From Bacteroidales bacterium (GTDB taxonomy: Bacteria; Bacteroidota; Bacteroidia; Bacteroidales; 4484-276), in the NCBI GenBank assembly GCA_035647615.1, contig DASRND010000006.1, positions 20,500 through 84,499 of the forward strand: a DNA stretch of 64,000 nt, written 5' to 3'. Positions 17,221-25,446 of this stretch are shown piece by piece. The notes under the pieces were generated by a model. The model searched no databases and had not been told where the DNA came from. It was given only the letters and a program-made list of their open reading frames with translations. Position numbers and translations under genes: made by a program. Each line of letters opens with the position of its first letter. Positions within the stretch are counted from its first letter, which is position 1.

Positions 17221-18540
17221 ATGAAAAAACAATTCATCCTTTTTTCGCTTTTGATGGCCAGTCTTGCTATGGCTGCTCAATCTGTTAATACTGCCAAGCT
17301 CGACTCGCTGTTTCAGCGCATCGACGAAAACGATCAGGGCATGGGCAGCATTTCTATTTTCAAGGCCGGACAGGAAGTTTATCAAAACACCATTGGCTTT
17401 GCCAATATCGAAGAAGAAGTGCCCGCCGACGCGCTTACCAAATATAGAATTGGAAGCATATCCAAAACTTTTACTGCGGTAATCATCCTGCAGCTTATCG
17501 ACGAAAATCTGTTGACACTCGATACGAAGCTGAATAATTTTTTTCGCCTTCTTCCCAATGCCGATAAGATTACCATTCGTCAGTTGCTGAGCCATCGCAG
17601 TGGATTGTACAATTACACTGACAATCCAGAATATGCGCAGTGGTGCCAGGAGCCGCAAACTCGCGAGAAAATGCTGCTGCGGGTGAAAGAGGGCGGCACT
17701 GTTTTCGAGCCTGGTGAAAAGGTGGAATATTCCAACACCAACTATTTGCTACTTTCCTACATTGCCGAAGAGATTACCGGCCAGGGGTATGATGAGTTGT
17801 TGAAGAGGCGAATTGTAAAACCTTGTGGGTTGCAGAATACTTATTTCGGTGGCACTACCAACAGCGACCGCAACGAGGCTTTTTCGTATGCCCGCACTAG
17901 CCATTGGGAACAGGTTCCCGAAACCAATACTTCGGCAGCCATGGGTGCCGGCGGAGTGGTTTCTACACCCACCGATGTGAACCGGTTTTTGAATTGCCTT
18001 TTCACAGGAACACTTATTAGCGACAGCGCCCGCCGACAGATGATGGACATTCGCGATGGTTTTGGCCTGGGGTTATTTACTATTCCGTTTTATGAGCGCC
18101 AGGCTTATGGACACACTGGGGGCATTGATGGCTTTCAGTCGATAGCGGCATATTTTCCGGATGATGAGGTGGCCATAGCCTATACTGCCAATGCTGTGTC
18201 GATGTCACGGAATGATATTTTGATTGGGGCGTTGAGCATCATTTTCGACAAAGATTATCAGTTGCCTGTTTTTGCAGCAGCGATAACTTTGCCACCCGAA
18301 GAGCTTGATATTTATACCGGCATTTACAGCTCCGAAAGTTTTCCGTTAAAGATTACCATTAGTCGCGCCGATAGCACACTGATGGCCCAGGCTACCGGAC
18401 AGTCGGCATTTCCGCTTAATGCTACAGGCGAGCATCAGTTTGGATTTGTTCCTGCAGGCATCGTCATCAGATTCAATCCTGAGACACACGAAATGACACT
18501 CATGCAAAGTGGAGCTACCTTTATATTGAAACGGGAGTAA
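17221..18540 (+). CDS. Secreted serine hydrolase, beta-lactamase/class C PBP family
   Basis: This 439-residue protein has a signal peptide (FILFSLLMASLAMAAQS) and a beta-lactamase-fold domain covering residues 28-350. The catalytic S79-x-x-K82 lies in GSISKTF, Y170-S-N172 in EYSNTNY, and YGHTGGIDGF gives the third (H-x-G) motif. The C-terminal 90 residues form a small beta domain of the kind found behind such hydrolases. Family members cleave D-amino-acid peptides or esters; the substrate here cannot be told. It is a single gene with its own promoter box and a converging patatin gene downstream. Confidence 0.9.
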   Translation: MKKQFILFSLLMASLAMAAQSVNTAKLDSLFQRIDENDQGMGSISIFKAGQEVYQNTIGFANIEEEVPADALTKYRIGSISKTFTAVIILQLIDENLLTLDTKLNNFFRLLPNADKITIRQLLSHRSGLYNYTDNPEYAQWCQEPQTREKMLLRVKEGGTVFEPGEKVEYSNTNYLLLSYIAEEITGQGYDELLKRRIVKPCGLQNTYFGGTTNSDRNEAFSYARTSHWEQVPETNTSAAMGAGGVVSTPTDVNRFLNCLFTGTLISDSARRQMMDIRDGFGLGLFTIPFYERQAYGHTGGIDGFQSIAAYFPDDEVAIAYTANAVSMSRNDILIGALSIIFDKDYQLPVFAAAITLPPEELDIYTGIYSSESFPLKITISRADSTLMAQATGQSAFPLNATGEHQFGFVPAGIVIRFNPETHEMTLMQSGATFILKRE

Positions 18541-18728
18541 AACGAATAGAATAAACCGCTAAGGCCTGGAAACGCAAAGGAAAGAGAAGAAAAACCACAG
18601 AGGTCACAAAGTTTTTTCACACAGGCCACAGAGGTTTCGCTTTCAAAAAATCTATTCGCTAAGATATCCCAACGGAATTTTCAGCCCTGAGATTCGTTTT
18701 TCGAATTCCTGATATTGCTCTATTCCTT

Positions 18729-19991
18729 TTAGTTTTCTTTCTGAGTCTGTTCGATCTGCAAAACAGAATCGCGCAATGTCTGACGTATCTGTTTGTATTT
18801 GTCCCAGTCGAAGCGGCGCACGAAAGCAGCCGCAGCCTTTGCTCCCCGCACAAAAAGATCAATTTTAGATTCTTCGTCCATGGCAAAGTTCAGCCAGTTG
18901 TGGTCGCCGATGTCGATTTTTTCGAGCAGCATCTTGTAGTCGGGGTTGCGCAGGATAAAATCGTAGTCGTGCAGGTGGCGTATCGAATTGAACATGGAGC
19001 TAAAAAGATTGCCGGGTCCGGTAATTTTGTTGATTGTATCGCGGTCTACGCCCAGCCTCACACCAAAGGTAGGCAGCCGTGGCACCACATTTTGTTTATG
19101 AAATATATCCATCGGGAAATTCGACAGGATGCCACCATCAACAAAAAAAGCCGTTTGTGGAGGTACGCCGTGGAAGCTGGCCAGCTCCTTCCAGTTTAGC
19201 AGTGCTTCCGGACCTCCAGGACAATCCTTGATGGCGAGCGGCCGAAAAAAGTAGGGCACCGACATGGAAGCGCGGGCAAAAATAGCCGGATTTACCTCTT
19301 GAGGCCTTTCCCAGTAAAGCGGCGCCATGCGTGGGAAATCCACTTTGCTTTCGGTTGTCAGATCGCCCGCAATAACTGCAAAGCGCGGACTTAGGCCGAT
19401 AATGCTTTTATCGATACCGCTACGGATTTTGAGCGACGGCGGAACCTTTCCAAACACTCGTTCCAGATCGGCCACGGTGCTGATGCCATTGTCATGTAAA
19501 ATATCGGTCATCCATTGCAGAAAGTCATCGCCGGGGTTCAACCCGATGTCTTTGCGAAGGATGCCGATCACCCGCATACCTTTTAATATCATATACATCA
19601 TGCCATCGCCACGAATCAGCGCTTTGACAAAACTTTTCGCGCTATTCTCACCATCCACAAATTCCATTAGATTTTTGTTGGCCAGAATTTCAACCAGCCG
19701 TTCTGCTTTGGGTTGTGAAACGTCGCCCAGAGCGGCAAGCAACAATGCGTTGATCGAGCCGGCCGATGTCCCCGCCAGACTAAAAAATCGCAGCCCCATC
19801 TGTTCGAGTACATAGTTGTAGCCTATCAAAGCCACGCCAAGTACACCGCCGCCTTCCATCACCAGCTCTACATACTGATGACCCTTGTCGTCGACCACGT
19901 CGGAAAAAGATTTTTGTGGGATGCCTTCTTTCTTTAAGTCGTCGATGAGATGAAATACTGTCGGATGCTCGGTAAACTGTGTAATTTTCAT
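18729..19991 (-). CDS. Patatin-like phospholipase
   Basis: This 420-residue protein has the patatin features: the oxyanion motif GGGVLG (residues 47-52), the nucleophile elbow GTSAGS with Ser76, and the catalytic Asp in VDGGILSNFP. It should be a cytoplasmic or peripheral acyl hydrolase with a Ser-Asp dyad; no signal peptide is seen. The C-terminus has LRNPDYKMLLEKIDIGDHNWLNF, which occurs in bacterial patatins of this type. It is monocistronic and converges with the serine hydrolase gene. Confidence 0.92.
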   Translation of the reverse strand: MKITQFTEHPTVFHLIDDLKKEGIPQKSFSDVVDDKGHQYVELVMEGGGVLGVALIGYNYVLEQMGLRFFSLAGTSAGSINALLLAALGDVSQPKAERLVEILANKNLMEFVDGENSAKSFVKALIRGDGMMYMILKGMRVIGILRKDIGLNPGDDFLQWMTDILHDNGISTVADLERVFGKVPPSLKIRSGIDKSIIGLSPRFAVIAGDLTTESKVDFPRMAPLYWERPQEVNPAIFARASMSVPYFFRPLAIKDCPGGPEALLNWKELASFHGVPPQTAFFVDGGILSNFPMDIFHKQNVVPRLPTFGVRLGVDRDTINKITGPGNLFSSMFNSIRHLHDYDFILRNPDYKMLLEKIDIGDHNWLNFAMDEESKIDLFVRGAKAAAAFVRRFDWDKYKQIRQTLRDSVLQIEQTQKEN

Positions 19992-20516
19992 AATGTTGAA
20001 TTTTGATGTTAGTCGATCCGTTAATTATCTTTTCTGTATCAGATTACCCTGATGCCAGTTTTTCATTTCACCTATATTTTAGTTGTGAGTCGTGTAGAGT
20101 TTTAGGTTGCTAACCATTAACCTATTGAGGGCGCCATGTGTTCAAAAAAGGAAAGAAAGGCAGTTAGCAGTCTTCTGTCGGTAGAAGTACAATGAAAGAG
20201 GTTAAACAACGGCGTTTGGACAAGGCGCAGCCTCGTCCTTTCTATTTTTATAGGCTTTGCCTATTTAATTTTTAAAAACATTTTAAACAGGAAAGCAGGC
20301 ACAGCCTGCAGTGATAGATGCAGCTTAGACTCAGCCAAAGCTGAACTGCATTTCTGATATTTTTGAATATCGAACAAAGGAATACTGAATAAAGCTCACC
20401 CTGAGTGTCGGATGGTGAGCGAAGTCGAACCAAGTCGAAGGGAATAATGAAATAAAAACCACTGACTGAGGGCTTCCTACTTCTTCCTCACCTCTCAGCG
20501 CTCATCTCTTTATTTC
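19992..20516. other. 525-bp intergenic stretch
   Basis: No gene or RNA recognised. It holds four short perfect hairpins at 20218-20344 and a GAAGTCGAA-type repeat at 20419-20441. It lies between the patatin gene start and the nucleoside transporter gene end. Confidence 0.6.
20218..20344. repeat. Cluster of four short hairpins
   Basis: GGAC-a-AGGC-gca-GCCT-c-GTCC (20218-20238), ATAGGC-ttt-GCCTAT (20250-20264), GCAGGC-aca-GCCTGC (20295-20309) and TCAGC-caaa-GCTGA (20331-20344). The first three share a GGC-NNN-GCC core. Their function is unknown. Confidence 0.6.
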
Positions 20517-22253
20517 CTACCCGATTATCGCACCAATGATCGTAGCCGAAAGCAGCGAGGCCAGTGTGCCGCCAATCAGCGCTTTCATTCCGTACTTTGA
20601 CAGAAACCATCGCTTGTTGGGCGCCAGTCCGCCGATGCCGCCAATCTGGATGCCGATGGAGGCAAAGTTGGCAAAGCCGCAAAGCATGTAGGTAGCCATG
20701 ATCACTGACTTTTGATCGGTAAACAAACTTGCTTCTTTCATGGAGGCCAGGCTGGTGTATCCCACAAATTCGCTTGCTATCAGCTTTTCGCCTAGCAGTT
20801 GTCCGACTAGCGTGATGTCGTTAGCGCCCACTCCGATGATCCACATCAGTGGAGCGAAAGTGTAGCCCAGAATAAATTCCAGCGAAAGCTGTGTGTATTG
20901 CCCACTGGTAAGCGCGGCGATGCTTACGTTGAGGTTGGTCCAAACGCCAATCTTGAGCAGGATAAAGTTCATCATGGCGATGAAGGCAAAAAATACCAGC
21001 AGCATGGCGCCAACGTTGGCTGCCAGCTTGAGGCCTTCGGTAGTTCCGTTGGAGAGAGCGTCGAGGAAGTTTTTGCCGATTTTTTCCTGCGTCACCTCCA
21101 CCTTCGTATCGATGGGTTCGGTTTGAGGCATCAAAATCTTGGACATGACGATGGCACCGGGAGCAGCCATTACCGAGGCGGTGAGCAGGTGTCGGGCATA
21201 CATCAGCCGCTGTATCGGATCGTCGCCGCCCAGGAAGCTGATGTAGGCAGCCATTACGCCGCCGGCAACTGTGGCCATGCCACCAATCATCACCAGCAGC
21301 ATCTCCGAGTCGTTCATTTTGGGTAGATATGCTTTGATCATCAGCGGCGATTCGGTTTGTCCCAGGAAGATATTGCCTGCTACCGAAAGGCTCTCGGCAC
21401 CTGAGATGCGCAGCGCCTTGGTCATTAGCCAGGCCATCACCCACACCACTTTTTGTATTATTCCAAGATAGAAAAGCACGCTCGTCAAAGCGGAAAAGAA
21501 GATGATGGTGGGTAATATTTGCAGCGCAAAGATGTAGCCTGCCTTAGGAATGTCCATCAGATCATTAAAAAGGAAGGTGCTGCCTATTTTGGTAAAATCT
21601 AAAATCACGACAAAGATGCTGCCCACGAGGCCGAAGAAGCTTTCGATGAAAGGGATGAAGAGGATTGCCAGCGCCAGTCCTATCTGTATAAGCAATCCAA
21701 TGCCCACCACGCGCCAGGATACGGCCTTGCGGTTGGTGCTGAAAAGCCACGCCAGCAATATCAGCACAATCATTCCCAGCAAACCCCGGAGTAGGGTTTT
21801 CATGGTCATGCCGCCGCCACGTTTTACAACAGAAGTCACGGCGTGCTGCTCGCGTGCATAGACGATGGTGGTGCCGTCGGTAATAAGTTGTAGCGTGTCG
21901 CCCGCAATGGCTGCAATATCATATTCTCTGCTGTCGATTTTGGGCAGGCTATCCGGAATGGTTGATGGATCGTAATTAAGGATGAGTTTTTTTTGTTGCA
22001 AGGCCCATTGCCCTGTGTATGCCGCGGTGGCTTCGGTAAATATTTGCTCAAACAATGCCGACTCGCCTTTTAGGTTAAGATGCGCTTCGCCACGCGGAAT
22101 TTCCACAGGATTTCCTGAACTGTCGGTGGCTGAAATGGCTATCCAGTGCGCCGAAAGCAGCCGAAGGGCGCTGTCGTCGGGGGTGGAAGAGGGCTGTGAG
22201 AATGACGCAAAACTCATGAGCAGCGTCAGTAGGAGCAATAAAGGTTTCTTCAT
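20517..22253 (-). CDS. CNT-family concentrative nucleoside transporter with extra N-terminal domain
   Basis: This 578-residue protein has two parts. Residues 1-19 are a signal peptide and residues 20-130 form a beta-rich domain (WIAISATDSSGNPVEIP, then LILNYDPSTIPDSL) that resembles a small lipocalin-like fold. From residue 145 onwards it is a typical cation-coupled nucleoside symporter with about ten membrane segments. The core motifs are GNIFLGQTESPLMIKAYLP, MIGGMATVAGGVMAAY and CGFANFASIGIQIGGIG, which hold the nucleoside and sodium sites. It would import nucleosides across the inner membrane, with the extra domain facing the periplasm. The stop of the upstream bifunctional nuclease gene is 49 bp away on the same strand, so the two may be co-transcribed. 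Confidence 0.92.
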   Translation of the reverse strand: MKKPLLLLLTLLMSFASFSQPSSTPDDSALRLLSAHWIAISATDSSGNPVEIPRGEAHLNLKGESALFEQIFTEATAAYTGQWALQQKKLILNYDPSTIPDSLPKIDSREYDIAAIAGDTLQLITDGTTIVYAREQHAVTSVVKRGGGMTMKTLLRGLLGMIVLILLAWLFSTNRKAVSWRVVGIGLLIQIGLALAILFIPFIESFFGLVGSIFVVILDFTKIGSTFLFNDLMDIPKAGYIFALQILPTIIFFSALTSVLFYLGIIQKVVWVMAWLMTKALRISGAESLSVAGNIFLGQTESPLMIKAYLPKMNDSEMLLVMIGGMATVAGGVMAAYISFLGGDDPIQRLMYARHLLTASVMAAPGAIVMSKILMPQTEPIDTKVEVTQEKIGKNFLDALSNGTTEGLKLAANVGAMLLVFFAFIAMMNFILLKIGVWTNLNVSIAALTSGQYTQLSLEFILGYTFAPLMWIIGVGANDITLVGQLLGEKLIASEFVGYTSLASMKEASLFTDQKSVIMATYMLCGFANFASIGIQIGGIGGLAPNKRWFLSKYGMKALIGGTLASLLSATIIGAIIG

Positions 22254-22302
22254 TTTAAAAAATAAAAATAAATACAGCTTTGAAAAAGAGCTGCAAATAT
22301 CA

Positions 22303-22893
22303 TTATTTTGATTGACCCCGGCGTTTTATTTCATCTCTGATTAAGGAAGCATTTTCGTAATCTTCTTTTTCTACAGCTTTCTGAAGCATCTCTTTGAGCT
22401 CCGGGATTGATTTTTTGTCGTGCTGCCGCTTGCCTTTGGGTTGATTGGGAAGCCACTCTTTTTCTTCTTTTTTGTTTTTCTCATCTTTAACGATGATGCC
22501 GGCTTCACTCATAATTTTTTCGGTAGTATAGATGGGGCAGTTGAAACGGATGGCCAGTGCTACGGCGTCAGAGGTGCGCGAATCGATCTCGGCCGTTTTC
22601 TTACCATTATCGCAAAAGAGCTGTGCGTAAAAAACGCCTTCAAAAAATTTGTTGATCACAACTTCCCGAACATTTATGCTGTAGGCATCGGCAACGCTTT
22701 TCAGCAGATCGTGGGTGAGCGGACGCGCCGGCTTCATTTTTTCGAGTTCTATGGCGATGGCCTGTGCTTCGAAGCCACCAATGATGATGGGTAGCCGCCG
22801 CTGTCCTTCGGTTTCGCTGAGGATCAGCGCATAGGCGCCACTTTGCGACTGGCTATACGACATTCCTAAAATCTCAAGTCTTATCTTGTCCAT
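22303..22893 (-). CDS. Bifunctional nuclease (DUF151) family protein with UVR motif
   Basis: This 196-residue protein has a DUF151/bifunctional nuclease domain at residues 3-130: LPIIIGGFEAQAIAIELEKM, RPLTHDLLKSV, and the acidic segment IDSRTSDAVALAIR. The C-terminus, after a lysine-rich linker, is a UVR motif (ELKEMLQKAVEKEDYENAS, then LIRDEIKRR), as in UvrB and its partners. This two-domain layout is common in Bacteroidota. Nuclease activity is known for plant relatives; it is inferred here. It is immediately upstream of the nucleoside transporter gene on the same strand. Confidence 0.92.
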   Translation of the reverse strand: MDKIRLEILGMSYSQSQSGAYALILSETEGQRRLPIIIGGFEAQAIAIELEKMKPARPLTHDLLKSVADAYSINVREVVINKFFEGVFYAQLFCDNGKKTAEIDSRTSDAVALAIRFNCPIYTTEKIMSEAGIIVKDEKNKKEEKEWLPNQPKGKRQHDKKSIPELKEMLQKAVEKEDYENASLIRDEIKRRGQSK

Positions 22894-23200
22894 GGTTCAA
22901 TCCACTTTTTTTATCGGATGACGAAAGTATAATTTTTTTCCGGGCAGTATGCCGGCTCCGGACAGCTTCTGCTGCTGATTGCTTATTCATCTATCAAACT
23001 TACCACGCCTGAAATTTGTTCAAATCTTCGGCTGTTGTTTGGCTTTGGAAGACTGATTTGAAAGAATCCGTTTTTTTTGAAAGGATCCATGAATTCACAT
23101 GAATTAGGCGAATTAGCACGAAAAACAATTAATGATAATCCGCTTCCTTAGCGAAAAATCGCAGGCAGTTTTTATGCTAATAGATTAAAGTCTCAATTTT
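22894..23200. other. 307-bp intergenic stretch
   Basis: I see no gene, RNA, strong hairpin or repeat family. The sequence GAATTCACATGAATTAGGCG resembles the degenerate short repeats seen elsewhere in the window. Confidence 0.5.
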
Positions 23201-24145
23201 TTAAAACAACGAAAACTTCACGTACCGTTTCGGGTTTTGGCGGATATCTTCCAAAAGTTTGTTGAGGGTGCTGGTGGTGTTTTCCAGTTCGATGTACAGG
23301 CTGTCGTTGGTAAGCAGCTGCCCCACGGTGCCTTCACCCTTGCCCAATCGCTGTGTGATTTCATCAATGCGGGCGATGGCGTTGCGCGCATCGCGCAGCG
23401 TCTGTGGTAATTCGCTTTGCGCCAACGAATCGCTAAGGGCAGCAAAATTTGACATGACAGCATTTATATGATCATTGTTGTCTTTCAGGTTTTCGGTAAT
23501 CGACTCTACGTTGATCAAAATTCTGTTGATGCGGTACTTTTCATTCATCAGAATGGTGTCGATATTGCCCGAAGCATTTTCGACATTCTGCAGGGTGTTA
23601 CGAATATTTTGGATGGTTGCAGAAAGGTTGTTGCGGGTATCTTCATTAAAAATCGATTGCACCACCGCTATCACTGAGTCGACAGAGTTGATGAGCGATA
23701 TGGCTTTTTTCTTGAGTGGTTCCATCTGTTCGTTTACCTGATCCAGGAGGTTTTGCTCTATTTCCGAGGTCAGCGTATCGCCACTTTGCGCCGTGCGGGG
23801 CGAATCGCCCAGCTTTATCTCGATGGCTTTGGAGCCAAGCAGGTCGGTGGAATAGATCCGTGCTATCGAGTTGGCCGGAATAGGCAAATCGTTATGAATC
23901 ATCAGTTCAGCCATAATGGTCGCATTGTCGGGGTTGAGCTTCAGATTGTTTATCTTGCCGATGCTCAATCCATTAACAAGTACCTGGTTGTCGCGCTGCA
24001 ATCCGTCCACACGATTGTACACCGCATACAGGTAGCGCTGTTTATCAAAAACATTGAAACCCTTCAACAGATTGATACCCCAGATCAGCAGACCCACGGC
24101 AACGATGAAGACGATACCTATTTTGAACTCTTTGGAAATTTTCAA
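23201..24145 (-). CDS. MlaD/MCE family protein
   Basis: This 314-residue protein has one N-terminal membrane anchor (FKIGIVFIVAVGLLIWGINLL) and an MCE domain at residues 37-115 (YAVYNRVDGLQRDNQVLVNG, IYSTDLLGSKAIEI). A long helical region follows, which in MCE proteins builds a tunnel or needle for phospholipids between the two membranes. The N-terminus fits the family but the start codon is a TTG; there is no in-frame ATG nearby. It lies 65 bp downstream of the amidase gene. The usual permease and ATPase partners of MCE systems are not in this window. Confidence 0.9.
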   Translation of the reverse strand: MKISKEFKIGIVFIVAVGLLIWGINLLKGFNVFDKQRYLYAVYNRVDGLQRDNQVLVNGLSIGKINNLKLNPDNATIMAELMIHNDLPIPANSIARIYSTDLLGSKAIEIKLGDSPRTAQSGDTLTSEIEQNLLDQVNEQMEPLKKKAISLINSVDSVIAVVQSIFNEDTRNNLSATIQNIRNTLQNVENASGNIDTILMNEKYRINRILINVESITENLKDNNDHINAVMSNFAALSDSLAQSELPQTLRDARNAIARIDEITQRLGKGEGTVGQLLTNDSLYIELENTTSTLNKLLEDIRQNPKRYVKFSLF

Positions 24146-24210
24146 GATGTATGATTTTTAATGGTTCACAAAATTAAATAAATTCTGTCACAGCTTTAAA
24201 CCATGACGGC

Positions 24211-25287
24211 TCAAAAATGTTCGTCAGCACTGCATTTGATAACTTTTAAATTTTTGATATCTTTCTTTTTCAATATTCCTTTTTGTAAAAAAGTTTCGAT
24301 AAGCTGCTGCGCCTCCTCAGCGGTGGAGGCGGCGCCAAAAGTACAACGATAACTTGTTCCTGATTTGAAGGCCCACAAATGTTGCATTTTGTTATAAGGT
24401 TTCTGTTCCAGTGGCTCCGTCGTGGGGCTGATGGCAAACTGCACGCGGTAGATTTCTTTTGTAATTTTTACTTTTGGTATTGTAATCGTGTCAGCGGTAA
24501 CTGCTATTTGCGATGCTGGGAGAAGCGACTGCTGATAATCCATCACTGCACGGGCTATTGCGTTTGCAATGTTTTGTTGGTGGATGGTGTCGATAAGATA
24601 TTTCTCTTCTGCCGGGTTACTCACAAATCCCGTTTCTATCAGTACGCCGGGCATGGCGGTGAGATATAAAACCATAAAACCGGCTTGCTTCACACCGCGG
24701 TCGTACATGTTTGCGGTGGTGCGCAACTGCTGTTGAACCATTCCGGCCAGGCTGATACTTTGCTCAAGGTTGTTGTTTTGCAAGAGATGCAGCATAATAT
24801 AGTCTTCGTCGTTGTCGGGATTGAAACCTTCGTAATTTTCGGTGTAATTTTTTTCGGTGAGCAGCGCAGCATTTTCTTTTCTGGCTACTTCAAAGTTTTC
24901 CTGAGTTTTGTGTATGCCCATCACGTAGGTTTCGCTTCCAAAAGCAGTGGGTGAGGGGCCGGAGTTGCAATGTATGGATACAAAAAGGTCGGCGCTACTG
25001 CTGTTGGCCAATGCAGCACGCTGGTGCAGCGGTACAAACACATCGGTGGTGCGGGTGTAGATTACTTCCGCTCCGGGCATGAGTTTATTGATGGCAGCTC
25101 CGGTGCGCAAAGCAATGGCCAGTGTCAGCTCTTTCTCGTCGATCAGGGCGCCGGGTGCTCCCAGGTCGTGCCCGCCGTGTCCGGCATCAATTACTATTCG
25201 CTCCGCACTGCCCGCCCTTTGGCACAAACCTGATAAGCTTGCGGCCGTCATGCTGCAGATAAGAAAAAGTATTTTGAGGCGTTTCAT
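24211..25287 (-). CDS. N-acetylmuramoyl-L-alanine amidase (Amidase_3)
   Basis: This 358-residue exported amidase should cut the bond between N-acetylmuramic acid and L-alanine in peptidoglycan during cell separation. It has a signal peptide (ILFLICSMTAASLSGLC). The zinc residues are recognisable in IVIDAGHGGHDLG (His), EKELTLAI (Glu) and DLFVSIHCNSGP (His), with the catalytic Glu in GVLIETGFVSNPAEE. The C-terminal 70 residues look like a SPOR-type fold (SYRCTFGAASTAEEAQQLIE). The gene order amidase, MCE gene, and a divergent LptD-like gene is common in this phylum. A TATCTTTG box lies 25-32 bp before the start. Confidence 0.94.
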   Translation of the reverse strand: MKRLKILFLICSMTAASLSGLCQRAGSAERIVIDAGHGGHDLGAPGALIDEKELTLAIALRTGAAINKLMPGAEVIYTRTTDVFVPLHQRAALANSSSADLFVSIHCNSGPSPTAFGSETYVMGIHKTQENFEVARKENAALLTEKNYTENYEGFNPDNDEDYIMLHLLQNNNLEQSISLAGMVQQQLRTTANMYDRGVKQAGFMVLYLTAMPGVLIETGFVSNPAEEKYLIDTIHQQNIANAIARAVMDYQQSLLPASQIAVTADTITIPKVKITKEIYRVQFAISPTTEPLEQKPYNKMQHLWAFKSGTSYRCTFGAASTAEEAQQLIETFLQKGILKKKDIKNLKVIKCSADEHF

Positions 25288-25311
25288 GTTCCTTTGTTTG
25301 CTTTAGGGTCG

Positions 25312-25319
25312 CAAAGATA
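25312..25319 (-). promoter_or_regulatory. Candidate -7 box for the amidase gene
   Basis: TATCTTTG on the minus strand, 25-32 bp upstream of the ATG at 25287, matches TAnnTTTG. No TTG at the expected distance. Confidence 0.45.
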
Positions 25320-25446
25320 ATTGTCTGTTTCGATCGCGCCATTGCGATAAGCAAATAATGAGCGCGCTGTAGCCCGCCGAAAATAGTTTATTTTGCATGT
25401 TGATTTGCTAACGAAATGCCTTTGGCTTTAGCCAGATTAAAAAATC

